A program made the translations under genes and the position numbers. DNA of 64,000 bases from JANYGA01 sp031420415 (GTDB taxonomy: Bacteria > Vulcanimicrobiota > Vulcanimicrobiia > Vulcanimicrobiales > Vulcanimicrobiaceae): NCBI GenBank assembly GCA_031420415.1, contig JANOMT010000025.1, positions 62,001 to 126,000 of the forward strand. The letters are read 5' to 3'. Each line of letters begins with the position of its first letter. Position 1 is the first letter of the stretch. Under the pieces are notes generated by a model. The model had not been told where the DNA came from and did not search any database. It saw only the letters and a program-made list of their open reading frames with translations. Shown one piece after another: positions 17,194 to 26,634 of this stretch.

Positions 17194-19682
17194 GCGGTGT
17201 GCACGCGAAACGAGCGTAGCGCGAACGCGCCGACCGGGGCGACGATCGCGCCGTCGGCGTAGAGCGCATCGCCCGCGATCGGCGCTTCGAGCGCATCGAC
17301 GCAGCCGATCGCGCGGACACGCGAGCCGCAACGTAAGCGCATCGTCCGCGGCGCTCCGTCGCATTCGCGAACGCGAACGACGACACCGTCGCCGTCGTCG
17401 GCGAGCTTCGTCGCGACGACCTGCACGGCTGGATCCTCCGAGGTAAACATCGGCACGTCATACGTGCCCGCAAAGCGTTGCCACACGGTTTCCAGTTCTC
17501 CCATTCCAAGATCCGCACACGGCGCGTAGCCGAGGGCGAAGGCGTGCGTGACGGCATCGGCACTCGAGTCGGGCCACGTCGGTCCGCGTAAGAGCGAATG
17601 GCCGAGCGATGTGACTCCCGCGCATCGCTCGATGCTCCACCCATAAGTATCGAGTGAGAGCAGCGCGAGCCCACGACTCGGCGCATCGACGCGCGCGAAA
17701 CGCTGACCGGGCGCTTCGTATCGCGCCCGATCGGCGCGCGATTGCGGGTTTGGCGGGCGATCGATCGTGCCGTGCGGCGATCCGAATCGCGCGCGCGTCG
17801 CCTCGAAGGCGAGCGAATTTTCAACGCGCAACACCACGTGACGTTCGCGCCAGTCGACCGCGAGATCGACGCGAACGTAGGCGTCGTTGCGATCGAGTGT
17901 GAGCCGAGCGACGGCGAGCGATGCGCCGAACGCGTAGCGGATTTCGATGCCGTCGTCGACGATCTCGACGCCCGTGACGCTCACGCGGAGCGGATGCTTG
18001 CGGTAGGTTCTATCGAGATTCCACGCATCCCAACGTTTGGGACGATCGACGTATGCGGAGAGCCGCAGACCGTCGCGCACGAGATTGAGTGCGTGCGGCG
18101 CGCGCAGTTCGACGAGCGCTCCGCGGTCGTCCACGCGCGCGATGACGCGATCGTTTGCAAGCAGCGTCATCGCGCCGCGCCGATCGCTCGCGAGTTCGCG
18201 CACCGGCGCGACCGGTTGCGGAACCGCGATCGCGTTGCTCTGCGGCAGGACGCTTCGCGCACTGGCAAGCACGTGCGCGACGAGAGAGTCCGCTTCGTCG
18301 TACTCGGCGTGGACTTGCGCGTACACCTCCGCGATCGCACTCCCGGTCAAGACGTCGTGAAATTGCGCCCGCAAGACGATCTCCCACACGGCCGCGAGTT
18401 GCGCGCGCGCTTCATCGAGGAAGAACGGCGTCGCGTGCAACGCTTTCGCCCACGCGAGCGCGAGTTCGGCCGAACCGAGCGCGCGTTCGAGTGCGGCGTT
18501 GCGCGCTTTGATCGCGTGGTTCGTCGTATACGTGCCGCGATGTTCTTGGAGGTAGAGTTCGTCGTGCACGATCGGCAAGCGATCGGCAGCGGAAGCGACG
18601 CCCGCGAACCACCCGGCGAGTGAGGTCCACGTCCCGATCGCGCTCGCATCCGCGATCGCAGCATCCGTCGCACCGCCACCACCATCGCCATGGCCCACGA
18701 GCAACACGTCACCACGCGCGCGCGCATGCCGCACGCGCGCCGCATCGACGTCGCCCTCGATCGAAGCGATCTGGGCCGAAACGATGCGCGTCCCATCCGG
18801 CCCCTCCCAAACGAAACGCGCGTGCGGGAACGCCGTGGTATCGTTCCAGCCGAGTTTCGTCGTCCCGAAGGACGCGATGCCCGCGTGCCCGAGCAGCGTC
18901 GGTATCGTATTGGCGAAGCCGAACGAATCGGGCAACCACGCCACACTCGGGCGTCCTCCGAACGTTCGCTCGATATAACGAATCCCAAAACTCAATTGCC
19001 GAAGTAACGACTCACCCGAGGGAAGGTTACAATCGGATTCGACCCACATCGCCGCACCGCTCGTATCGAACCGTCCCGCGCGACCGAGCGCGCGCACGCG
19101 TTCGAAAAACGTCGGATCGCCAAGCTCGACCCATGCGTAGAGTTGTGCTTGACTCTGCGTGAAGACGAAGCCCACGTGGCTTTCGAGCTGCCGCACCGAC
19201 GTCGCGAACGTGCGTTGCGCCTTGCGCGCGGTATCGCCGTACGTCCAGAGCCACGCGACATCGAGATGCGAGTGGCCGACGAGGGCCAGATCCTCGGCGC
19301 TCGGTTTGGCAACTCGCGATCGCGCGCGAAGCTTCGGCATCACGCGCGCGATCGTCTCGATGACCCGCGCCGGTTTCTGCGCGGCGTTGGCGAGGATCCA
19401 GGTCCAGCGAAAACCCGCACCCGAGGGCAAACCCGTCGTCGGCATCGCGCGACGTTCCACTTCGAGCGTCACATCGCCGCGCACGTGCGCGGGCAGCGGC
19501 ACGCTATCGTGTTCGCGATCGAACGCGCCACGCACGATACCATCCACGCGCAGCAGCGCACCCGTGCGCGTCGCATAGCGTACTGCGATGCCGGCCGTCT
19601 CCGCCGGTGGCCCGAGCGGTTCCGTCGCGCGGAGAACGACGACATCGCCGTCGTCGGAGACGATCTCGAGTGGACGCTTCAC
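17190..19682 (-). CDS. GH38 alpha-mannosidase
   Basis: 830 aa glycoside hydrolase. The zinc site H-x-D-x-x-W is in VGHSHLDVAWLW (about residue 142), and the nucleophile Asp in WLPDSFGF; a second metal His is in the downstream D-E-L-Y and H-D-V-L segments. No signal peptide, so cytoplasmic use on imported mannosides or oligosaccharides is likely. It is coupled by 4-bp overlaps to the hydrolase upstream and the HAD phosphatase downstream, forming one transcription unit. Confidence 0.93.
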   Translation of the reverse strand: MKRPLEIVSDDGDVVVLRATEPLGPPAETAGIAVRYATRTGALLRVDGIVRGAFDREHDSVPLPAHVRGDVTLEVERRAMPTTGLPSGAGFRWTWILANAAQKPARVIETIARVMPKLRARSRVAKPSAEDLALVGHSHLDVAWLWTYGDTARKAQRTFATSVRQLESHVGFVFTQSQAQLYAWVELGDPTFFERVRALGRAGRFDTSGAAMWVESDCNLPSGESLLRQLSFGIRYIERTFGGRPSVAWLPDSFGFANTIPTLLGHAGIASFGTTKLGWNDTTAFPHARFVWEGPDGTRIVSAQIASIEGDVDAARVRHARARGDVLLVGHGDGGGGATDAAIADASAIGTWTSLAGWFAGVASAADRLPIVHDELYLQEHRGTYTTNHAIKARNAALERALGSAELALAWAKALHATPFFLDEARAQLAAVWEIVLRAQFHDVLTGSAIAEVYAQVHAEYDEADSLVAHVLASARSVLPQSNAIAVPQPVAPVRELASDRRGAMTLLANDRVIARVDDRGALVELRAPHALNLVRDGLRLSAYVDRPKRWDAWNLDRTYRKHPLRVSVTGVEIVDDGIEIRYAFGASLAVARLTLDRNDAYVRVDLAVDWRERHVVLRVENSLAFEATRARFGSPHGTIDRPPNPQSRADRARYEAPGQRFARVDAPSRGLALLSLDTYGWSIERCAGVTSLGHSLLRGPTWPDSSADAVTHAFALGYAPCADLGMGELETVWQRFAGTYDVPMFTSEDPAVQVVATKLADDGDGVVVRVRECDGAPRTMRLRCGSRVRAIGCVDALEAPIAGDALYADGAIVAPVGAFALRSFRVHTA

Positions 19683-20563
19683 GCCGATTGCATCGCAAAC
19701 GCCGCGATGGCCGCATCGAGGGCGCCCGGATCTTCGCGTTGGATGAAGTGACCGATGCCCGGCAGTACGATGCGTCGATACACCGCGCCAAAGAGGTGCG
19801 CGCGATCGGCGGTCGCCTCGGGTAACGTCGCGCCATCCGCGTCGCCGTGCATCACGAGCGTCGGCACCGCGATGCGGGGGAGCGCGGCGAGCGCCGCTTC
19901 ATCTTCGCGCATACCCGGACCCGGCTCGGCAAAGCCCCAGCGATGACGATACGAGTGCAACACGACCTCGACGAAGTCGTCGTTCCCGAAGGCGGCAGCC
20001 GTTCGATCGTATTCCGCATCGGCAAACGCCCACGACGGCGACCACGTCTTCCAGAGATGGCGGCAGAATGCTACCCGATCGTCACGCAACGTCGCCTCAC
20101 CACGTGGCGTCGCGAAATACCATTGATACCAGTACGCGTGGATCTGAGCGTACGACATCGGCGCCACGGGAAGACTCGCGCCGTATCCCACCGAGAGCGC
20201 GACGAGTCGCTCGAGGCGCTCGGGCGCGATGACCGCGACGCCGTATGCGGCGCGTGCGCCCCAATCGTGGCCGATAAGCGTGCAGCGCGCGATGCCGAGC
20301 GCATCGAGCAGATCGACGATGTCGCGCGCGAGCACGTGTGCGGGGGCGCACCGCGGTGCGGCGGTAGCGCGAAAACGTGTCGCACCAAAGCCACGCAGCG
20401 ATGGCACGATCGCGCGCTTTCCCGCAAGCGTCGGCCGACCCAGGAGCGCGTCCCACGTTCGCACGTCGTCGGGAAACCCGTGGACGAGGACCACGACATC
20501 GCGGGCATTCGGGTTGCGTTCTTCGTAGGCGATTTCGAGAGACGGCGTGATCGCGAGCGGCAC
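19679..20563 (-). CDS. Alpha/beta hydrolase, epoxide hydrolase or haloalkane dehalogenase type
   Basis: 294 aa. The oxyanion motif HGFPDDVRTW and nucleophile elbow GHDWGAR carry an Asp rather than Ser, which marks the epoxide hydrolase/haloalkane dehalogenase branch; the catalytic His is in GIGHFIQ near the C-terminus. GTG start at 20563. First gene of the chain with mannosidase, HAD phosphatase and small membrane protein. The substrate is unknown. Confidence 0.88.
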   Translation of the reverse strand: MPLAITPSLEIAYEERNPNARDVVVLVHGFPDDVRTWDALLGRPTLAGKRAIVPSLRGFGATRFRATAAPRCAPAHVLARDIVDLLDALGIARCTLIGHDWGARAAYGVAVIAPERLERLVALSVGYGASLPVAPMSYAQIHAYWYQWYFATPRGEATLRDDRVAFCRHLWKTWSPSWAFADAEYDRTAAAFGNDDFVEVVLHSYRHRWGFAEPGPGMREDEAALAALPRIAVPTLVMHGDADGATLPEATADRAHLFGAVYRRIVLPGIGHFIQREDPGALDAAIAAFAMQSA

Positions 20564-20599
20564 GTCAGTGTCGAGCCCCGAGCGTTCGCACGCGTGCGG

Positions 20600-21688
20600 T
20601 CATCGCGCGACCTCACCATCGTAATAGTCGAGATCGGGATGATCGCGAAGCATGAGTCCGCGCCGATCGACGAGCACTTTTTGCGAATCCGGATAACTGC
20701 AGATGTCGTCGAGATCGTTACACGCGACCATCAAGATATCGCACGGTTCCGAAGACTCGTTCGAGACTTTGTGTGCGCCGACCGGTGTGGTCGGAAAGTG
20801 CACGAAGTCGCCCGCGCGCACGCATGTCGACCCGTGCGGCGTCACGAGCGTCGCAGTCCCGCGCATCACGAAGAAGACCTCTTCTTCGAGCGTGTGCCAG
20901 TGGAGCGGACAGAAGGCCGCACCCGGCTCGATTCGTGCGACGCGGTAGCCGAGTTTCTCCGAGCCGATGAAGTCGCCGACTTCGAACGTGCTTCCGCCGA
21001 ATCCCGACGGTTCGTCCGGCCACGTGCGCCATACCGCATCGTCGACGTTGATCACGCGCATCTCCGGCAACGCGCGCGCGTCGAGCGTCTTCCACACTTC
21101 GGCCGTCGCGTTACCGAAGACGCAAGCCCCGTCGCCGACGAGCACATGCCGCGGGTGCACCGCAGCCACAGCGCGGAGCGAGAGCGCCGCGCCGCGCGGG
21201 TCGGCGAGTTTTTCATCGGGCATGAGCGACAGCGCCCCTGCGGGCGCGCCCCACAGCGCATCGCCGACGACGACCGTCCCGAGATCCGCGAAATACAACG
21301 CGCATTCACCCGGCGTTTTGAATCCGTGAAGCCCGATAACGCGCGCCCCGCCGATCTCGTCGCCGTGAGCGAGCGCGCGATCCACCGGGCCCGCGAGCAG
21401 CGCGACGTCGGGTGCGCTCGCGGCGATCTTCGCGCCAAATCGCGCGGCGATCGCGCGAGCGTCACGTTCGTGATCGCGATTCGTCACCACGACCCACGCG
21501 AGGCCGCCGCGCGCTGCGATCTCCTGAGCATCGGCGTCCGTAAGTGGCAACGGATCAATCGCGAGATTCCCCTCGGGCCTCGCGATGAAAAACGAATTGA
21601 ACGCAAGATTGCGCTCGGGTTGCCAAACGGACCAGATCCAGACGCCCGTGATGATGGTCGGTTGCACCCGAGCGTGGGTTCGCCCCAT
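20600..21688 (-). CDS. Metallo-beta-lactamase-like domain fused to a cupin
   Basis: 362 aa. Residues about 1-200 follow a metallo-beta-lactamase fold (strand pattern, the GECALYFADLGTVVVGDAL segment and a late HPRHVLVGDG turn), but the metal motif H-x-H-x-D-H is replaced by TNRDHERD, so only part of the metal site remains. Residues about 215-340 are a cupin with CPLHWHTLEEEVFFVMRG (His-x-His...Glu). A fused enzyme/sensor arrangement; function unknown. Its neighbour downstream is an alpha/beta hydrolase. Confidence 0.78.
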   Translation of the reverse strand: MGRTHARVQPTIITGVWIWSVWQPERNLAFNSFFIARPEGNLAIDPLPLTDADAQEIAARGGLAWVVVTNRDHERDARAIAARFGAKIAASAPDVALLAGPVDRALAHGDEIGGARVIGLHGFKTPGECALYFADLGTVVVGDALWGAPAGALSLMPDEKLADPRGAALSLRAVAAVHPRHVLVGDGACVFGNATAEVWKTLDARALPEMRVINVDDAVWRTWPDEPSGFGGSTFEVGDFIGSEKLGYRVARIEPGAAFCPLHWHTLEEEVFFVMRGTATLVTPHGSTCVRAGDFVHFPTTPVGAHKVSNESSEPCDILMVACNDLDDICSYPDSQKVLVDRRGLMLRDHPDLDYYDGEVAR

Positions 21689-21733
21689 CGCGATGCCTTC
21701 CGCTCGGTCTTCACGCGCTAGCGCGCGGCCCGC

Positions 21734-22312
21734 CTAGCGGCCGATGAGCGCCCAGAACGGCAGTTCGCGCACGAAGCGATAGAGTTGCGGCACCGCCGCG
21801 CGCAGATCGGGTGAGACCGATGCGCCCGGCTGCGGAGCGAGTGGCGAGAGTTTCGAACTCTGCGCGACGATCCGTCCGCGTTCGTCGAGATAGCGCGCCT
21901 CATCGTCGGCGTTGACCGTCCCCGAACTGGAATCGCGTTCGCGCGCGAGCGTTCCGGAATCGCGAAAACACGATTCGGCATCGGCGTGATAATCGAGCGA
22001 ACGCGTCGCGGTCCTCACGATCGCGACCGTTCCGGCAAGTGAATAGACGCGCGCGACGTCGCTGTAGAGGTCGGGATCGCGGGCGATGCGCGCGAGGAGC
22101 GGTGCGCTCGCGACGCGCCAAGCACCATCGACTCCGCCCGCGCCATAGACGCGTGCGAGCACGGCGGGTTCGACTCCGCTCACGAGGCGCACGCGACCAT
22201 CACACCATGCGTCGATCGCCTCTCGCGCGCTCGCCGTCACGTCCGCCGAATTCGAGATACCCAGGAGCGCCGTCGCGAGCGCCGCGACACCGATCGCGCG
22301 CGCTCGGATTAT
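21734..22312 (-). CDS. Secreted protein of unknown function, apparent AUA or AUC start
   Basis: The first normal start in frame is a GTG at 22240 (168 aa), but that removes a convincing signal peptide: basic Arg-Ala-Arg then a hydrophobic core (AIGVAALATALLG) encoded just upstream in the same frame. No ATG, GTG or TTG precedes it nearby. The codons available are ATA (22310-22312, overlapping the uvrB stop as ATAA) and ATC (22307-22309). The mature part is polar and has no family I recognise. If the non-standard start is wrong, the protein would begin at 22240 without a signal. Confidence 0.6.
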   Translation of the reverse strand: MIRARAIGVAALATALLGISNSADVTASAREAIDAWCDGRVRLVSGVEPAVLARVYGAGGVDGAWRVASAPLLARIARDPDLYSDVARVYSLAGTVAIVRTATRSLDYHADAESCFRDSGTLARERDSSSGTVNADDEARYLDERGRIVAQSSKLSPLAPQPGASVSPDLRAAVPQLYRFVRELPFWALIGR

Positions 22313-24354
22313 GTTCCGACGAGCTCTTTGAGTGCGTGCGCGAAAATCTTCGGCGCCTTCCCTTGGAAGAGAATCGATTCGTTGCCACCGATCTGCTTGC
22401 GCAATTCGAGCAACTCGTCGCGAAGCGCGGCCGCTTTCTCGAAATCGAGATTGGCTGCAAACTCTTTCATCTTCTTCTCGATCTCGCTCGCCATCGCCAT
22501 CGCGACGTCGCGCGGGAGCTTGTCGCCCTTGAGCTTCGATGCCTCGGTCTTATCGCCACCGATGAGTGCGAGAATATCCCGAACTTCCTTGCGGATAGTT
22601 TTGGGCTCGATGCCGTTGGCGAGATTGTGCGCGATCTGTTTCTCGCGACGCCGTTTGGTTTCTCCGAGCGCCTTCGCCATCGATTCCGTGATCACGTCGG
22701 CGTACATGATGACGCGCCCCTCGACGTTGCGCGCCGCGCGACCGATGGTTTGGATGAGCGACGTACTGCTGCGCAGATAGCCTTCTTTATCCGCATCGAG
22801 AATGCCGACGAGTGAGACTTCGGGCAGGTCGAGCCCTTCGCGTAAGAGATTGATGCCGACGAGCACGTCGAAGATACCCTTGCGTAGATCGCGCAAGATC
22901 GCGATGCGCTCGAGCGTCTCGACTTCGCTGTGCAGATACCGCACCTTGAGGCCGTTTTCGAGCAAGAAATCCGTGAGATCCTCGGCCATTTTTTTCGTGA
23001 GCGTCGTGACGAGCACGCGCTCGTCGTTGACGACGCGTTTGCGAATCTCTTCCATGAGATCGTCGACTTGATTCTTGGTCGGTCGAACCTCGACTTCGGG
23101 ATCGACGAGGCCCGTCGGCCGGATGATCATCTCGGCGATCTGGCTCGATTGTGTGAGCTCCCACGTCGCGGGAGTCGCGCTGACGTACACGACTTGATTG
23201 AGGTGCGCCTTGAACTCTTCGAACATGAGCGGCCGATTATCCATCGCGCTCGGCAGACGGAATCCGTGTTCGACCAGGATTTCTTTGCGCGACCGGTCGC
23301 CCGCGTACATGCCGTGGACTTGAGGGATCGTCACGTGCGACTCGTCGACGAAAAGCAACCAATCTTTATCGAAAAAATCGAGCAGGCACGACGGCGTCGA
23401 GGCCGGTTCGCGACCCGAGAGATGCCGACTATAATTTTCAACGCCGTTGCAGTAGCCGACCTCGCGCAACATGTCGAGATCGTAACGCGTGCGCATCTCG
23501 AGTCGCTGCGCTTCGAGCAATTTTCCGTTGTCCTTGAAGAACTTGAGCCGCTCGTCGAGCTCGAGTTCGATCGCGGTGACCGCGCGCCGCAACTTCTCGT
23601 CGGGCGTGATGAAGTGCTTCGCGGGAAAAATCGTAACCGAATCTTTCGACTCGACGTACTCGCCCGTGAGCAAGTTGACGACGTTGATCGCTTCGATCTC
23701 ATCGCCAAAAAACTCGATCCGGTGCACGAGCTCTTCGTCGACGCCGACGAACTCGAGCGTATCGCCGCGCACGCGAAAGGTGCCGCGCACCAGATTGATA
23801 TCGTTGCGCCGGTACTGCATATCGATGAGGCGCCGTAAGAAAACGTCGCGATCGGTTTCGTGACCGACTTCGATCTTGAACGACATTTCTTTATAATCGG
23901 CGGGCGATCCCAAGCCGTAGATACACGAGACCGACGCGACGATGAGCGTGTCGCGACGTGTGAGCATCGATTGCGTCGCCGAGTGGCGTAGGCGCTCGAT
24001 TTCGTCGTTGATCGAGCTGTCTTTTTCGATGAACGTATCGGTATGCGCGATATACGCTTCGGGCTGATAATAATCGAAGTACGAGACGAAATACTCGACC
24101 GCATTGTTCGGAAAGAAATCGCGGAATTCGGCACAGAGTTGGGCTGCGAGGGTCTTATTGTGGCAGAGCACGAGCGTCGGCTTTTGAACTTGCTCGACGA
24201 CGCGTGCCATCGCCATCGTCTTGCCCGAGCCCGTCACGCCAAGGAGCGTCTGCGCGCGATCGCCGCGCAGGATGCCTGCAGCGAGCTTATCGGTCGCGGC
24301 CGGCTGATCGCCTGCGAGCTGGTAGGGCGAGACGAGGTTAAAGCGGTCGGACAT
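22309..24354 (-). CDS. uvrB: Excinuclease ABC subunit B
   Basis: 681 aa, full length. UvrA-loaded helicase-like damage verifier of nucleotide excision repair. Walker A GVTGSGKT near residue 40, the beta-hairpin region with YFVSYFDYYQPEAY, motif VI with QTIGRAARN, and the C-terminal UvrC-binding UVR helix pair (FEKAAALRDEL) are all seen. The frame is open upstream to 24519, but the ATG at 24354 matches the family N-terminus (SDRFNLVSPYQLAGDQPAA). Confidence 0.97.
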   Translation of the reverse strand: MSDRFNLVSPYQLAGDQPAATDKLAAGILRGDRAQTLLGVTGSGKTMAMARVVEQVQKPTLVLCHNKTLAAQLCAEFRDFFPNNAVEYFVSYFDYYQPEAYIAHTDTFIEKDSSINDEIERLRHSATQSMLTRRDTLIVASVSCIYGLGSPADYKEMSFKIEVGHETDRDVFLRRLIDMQYRRNDINLVRGTFRVRGDTLEFVGVDEELVHRIEFFGDEIEAINVVNLLTGEYVESKDSVTIFPAKHFITPDEKLRRAVTAIELELDERLKFFKDNGKLLEAQRLEMRTRYDLDMLREVGYCNGVENYSRHLSGREPASTPSCLLDFFDKDWLLFVDESHVTIPQVHGMYAGDRSRKEILVEHGFRLPSAMDNRPLMFEEFKAHLNQVVYVSATPATWELTQSSQIAEMIIRPTGLVDPEVEVRPTKNQVDDLMEEIRKRVVNDERVLVTTLTKKMAEDLTDFLLENGLKVRYLHSEVETLERIAILRDLRKGIFDVLVGINLLREGLDLPEVSLVGILDADKEGYLRSSTSLIQTIGRAARNVEGRVIMYADVITESMAKALGETKRRREKQIAHNLANGIEPKTIRKEVRDILALIGGDKTEASKLKGDKLPRDVAMAMASEIEKKMKEFAANLDFEKAAALRDELLELRKQIGGNESILFQGKAPKIFAHALKELVGT

Positions 24355-24412
24355 CGTAGGCCACCCGACACGAACGGTAGCCTCTCCGGTTGCAGGGCAT
24401 TCCCCCGCACGG

Positions 24413-25813
24413 CTACTCCCCGATCGGCAAGCAGATGCGGAACGTCGACCCCGCGTGGGGATCGCTTTCGAATTCGAGCTTCCCGCCCGCGCGCTCGACG
24501 GCGCGTCGCGCGATCGCAAGGCCCAGTCCCGAACCTTCGACGTCGCGACGCGATCCGCGAAAAAAACGATCGCAGGCGTGGGAAGCCTCGGCGGCCGACA
24601 TGCCGGGGCCGCAGTCGACCACGTTGACGACGACGTCGCGGGCTTCGCGGCGGACGCGCACGTCGACGATACCCGTCGTGTACTTCAGCGCGTTATCGAC
24701 GATATTCGTCACCGCGTGCGCGAGATCGGTTGGATCGATATCGACGAGCCCCGCTTCGGGCGCATCGACGCGCACCTCGCGCATCGGATGCGATTCGGCG
24801 ATCGGCCCGATGACGTCGCTCACGAGCCGCGCGACGTCGATTTTCTCCGCAACCGACGGCCCGCGCGGTGCTTCCCACCGATCGAGTAACATCAACTTAT
24901 CGATCAGTGACGCCATGATGAGGCTCTGACGATTCATCGTTTCGAGAATCCGTTCTGCGTCGTGCGGCGTGCGTAAATCGCCCTTGCGCAGAATCGAGAT
25001 GAAGCCGCGCACGACCGTCAGCGGCGTACGTAGCTGATGGCCCGCATCCGCGATAAACTGCCGCATCGCCGCGTTCGCCCGCTCGCGTTCGCCGAAAGCG
25101 CTTTCCATCTGAGCGATCGCGCCATTATACGCGCGTGCGAGTGAGCCGAGTTGGTGTCGTCGGTCTTCGGCGACGAACTGCGGGGAGAGATCGCCTGCCG
25201 CAAATCGTGCGAGGGCGCGCTCGACTTCGACGAGTGGCCGCAGCGCCTGCAACGTCAAGACGCGCGCGAGGAGCACCGCGAGTGCGAGTGCGAGGCCGAA
25301 GACGACCGCGAAGGCAGGCACGCTTCGCGCGACCATCGCAACGAGCGACGTTTGATTCGCGCGCACGATAATATCGATCGTGCCGACGTGCGCGCGCTCG
25401 GGAGCGAGCCCGATCGCCGTAACGAGGCCGAGCACGAGTCGCGAGAACGCGTCATCGAGGCGGACGTCCGCGCCATTATCGCCGCGCGGGCGAATGTCGA
25501 CGTAGGGGGCGCGAACGCTCGCCGCCGTTGGCGCGACGACGACACGCCACGTTTCGTCGATGAGCAGGACCGAAACGGCAGCTCGCGGGTAACGCGAGGC
25601 CACGATATTGCCCGCAATGCGCGCATCGTGCGTCGCGGGTTCGGACACGAGCGCGGCGACCATCCGATCGAGCGTCGATGCGAAATCGCCGCGCAGCGTG
25701 CCCACATACGCAGCGAGGGCGAAAATCGCGCCCGCGATGACGAGCACGCCGAACGCCGCACCGATTTCGAGGGACGTCACGAGCCAAAGTCGCCGAGCGA
25801 ACGTCGAGTTCAT
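24413..25813 (-). CDS. Sensor histidine kinase, two-component
   Basis: 466 aa inner-membrane kinase. Two membrane helices (about residues 12-35 and 160-185) flank a periplasmic sensor of about 120 residues. HAMP follows, then the H-box FIADAGHQLRTPLT, N-box IVDNALKY, G1 DCGPGMS and G2 GSGLGLAIA. The signal is unknown. Its ATG overlaps the stop of the response regulator gene (ATGA at 25810-25813), so the pair is co-translated. Confidence 0.95.
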   Translation of the reverse strand: MNSTFARRLWLVTSLEIGAAFGVLVIAGAIFALAAYVGTLRGDFASTLDRMVAALVSEPATHDARIAGNIVASRYPRAAVSVLLIDETWRVVVAPTAASVRAPYVDIRPRGDNGADVRLDDAFSRLVLGLVTAIGLAPERAHVGTIDIIVRANQTSLVAMVARSVPAFAVVFGLALALAVLLARVLTLQALRPLVEVERALARFAAGDLSPQFVAEDRRHQLGSLARAYNGAIAQMESAFGERERANAAMRQFIADAGHQLRTPLTVVRGFISILRKGDLRTPHDAERILETMNRQSLIMASLIDKLMLLDRWEAPRGPSVAEKIDVARLVSDVIGPIAESHPMREVRVDAPEAGLVDIDPTDLAHAVTNIVDNALKYTTGIVDVRVRREARDVVVNVVDCGPGMSAAEASHACDRFFRGSRRDVEGSGLGLAIARRAVERAGGKLEFESDPHAGSTFRICLPIGE

Positions 25814-26511
25814 CGCGTCTCGAGCAGTCGATTCGCGCGCATCACGTAGCCCACGCCGCGCAACGTTTGGATGAGCTTGACGCGCTCGCCGCTATCGATC
25901 TTCGCTCGCACGTATGAAATGTACGTCTCGACGGTGTTGGGAACGACGTCGCGGTCCACACCCCAGACCAAATCGAGCAGATCCGAACGCGTGAAGACGT
26001 GCTCGGCGTTGCGCACGAGCGCGAGGAGAAGATCGAATTCGCGCGTCGAGAGTTCGACACGACGCGACCCGCGAAAGACCGTCCGCCGCCCGACGTCCAC
26101 GTGGAGATCGGCGTACCGAAACGACTGCCGTTGCTCCATCCGCGGCCGGCGTAGCGCCGAGTGCAGCCGAGCGACGAGTTCTTCGAGATCGAACGGCTTG
26201 CCCAAGTAATCGTCGGCGCCGCGCGAGAGCCCCGCGACCTTCTCCGCCGTCTCGGTCTTGGCCGAAAGCATGATGATCGGCACGTCGGAGAGCCGCCGGA
26301 TCATCGGCAGGAGCGCGAAGCCGTCGATCTCCGGCAACATCACATCGAGGACGATCACTTCCGGCGTCCACGTTTTGATCGCGTCGAGGGCCGCGGGGCC
26401 ATCGGCCACGGTACGGACCGCGAACCCGGCTTGACCGAGGCCATAATCGAGCATTTCGCGGATGGCAAACTCGTCGTCGACGACGAGAACGCGCGCGCCT
26501 AACGTCTCCAT
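25810..26511 (-). CDS. OmpR/PhoB-family response regulator
   Basis: 233 aa. Receiver domain with acidic pair DDE at residues 11-13, phospho-acceptor Asp in VIVLDVMLPEIDG, and Lys in KPFDLEEL. The C-terminal winged helix has SRRVELSTREFDLL and VETYISYVRAKID. Partner of the downstream histidine kinase. An upstream in-frame GTG (26526) is possible, but the ATG at 26511 lies 6 nt after a -10-like TATTGT, which fits a leaderless start. It is divergent from prs. Confidence 0.95.
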   Translation of the reverse strand: METLGARVLVVDDEFAIREMLDYGLGQAGFAVRTVADGPAALDAIKTWTPEVIVLDVMLPEIDGFALLPMIRRLSDVPIIMLSAKTETAEKVAGLSRGADDYLGKPFDLEELVARLHSALRRPRMEQRQSFRYADLHVDVGRRTVFRGSRRVELSTREFDLLLALVRNAEHVFTRSDLLDLVWGVDRDVVPNTVETYISYVRAKIDSGERVKLIQTLRGVGYVMRANRLLETR

Positions 26512-26517
26512 TTCACA

Positions 26518-26523
26518 ACAATA
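26518..26523 (-). promoter_or_regulatory. -10-like box (TATTGT) 6 nt before the response-regulator ATG
   Basis: On the minus strand TATTGT is followed by six bases and then the ATG at 26511. The position fits transcription starting at the start codon. No convincing -35 is visible. Confidence 0.35.
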
Positions 26524-26634
26524 CACGGTTCGTCACCTCGTGCACCTGGGGAGACGGGTCCGACCGCCCTAGAAGGTGAAGACCCGAATCTTCCACCCGT
26601 CGTAGCGAGACTTCGGTCTCCCGGAGGTCGGACG

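Noticed and set aside
19847..21721. 624-aa plus-strand ORF
   Set aside because: Antisense shadow of the hydrolase and lactamase-cupin genes; Arg-rich, no motifs.
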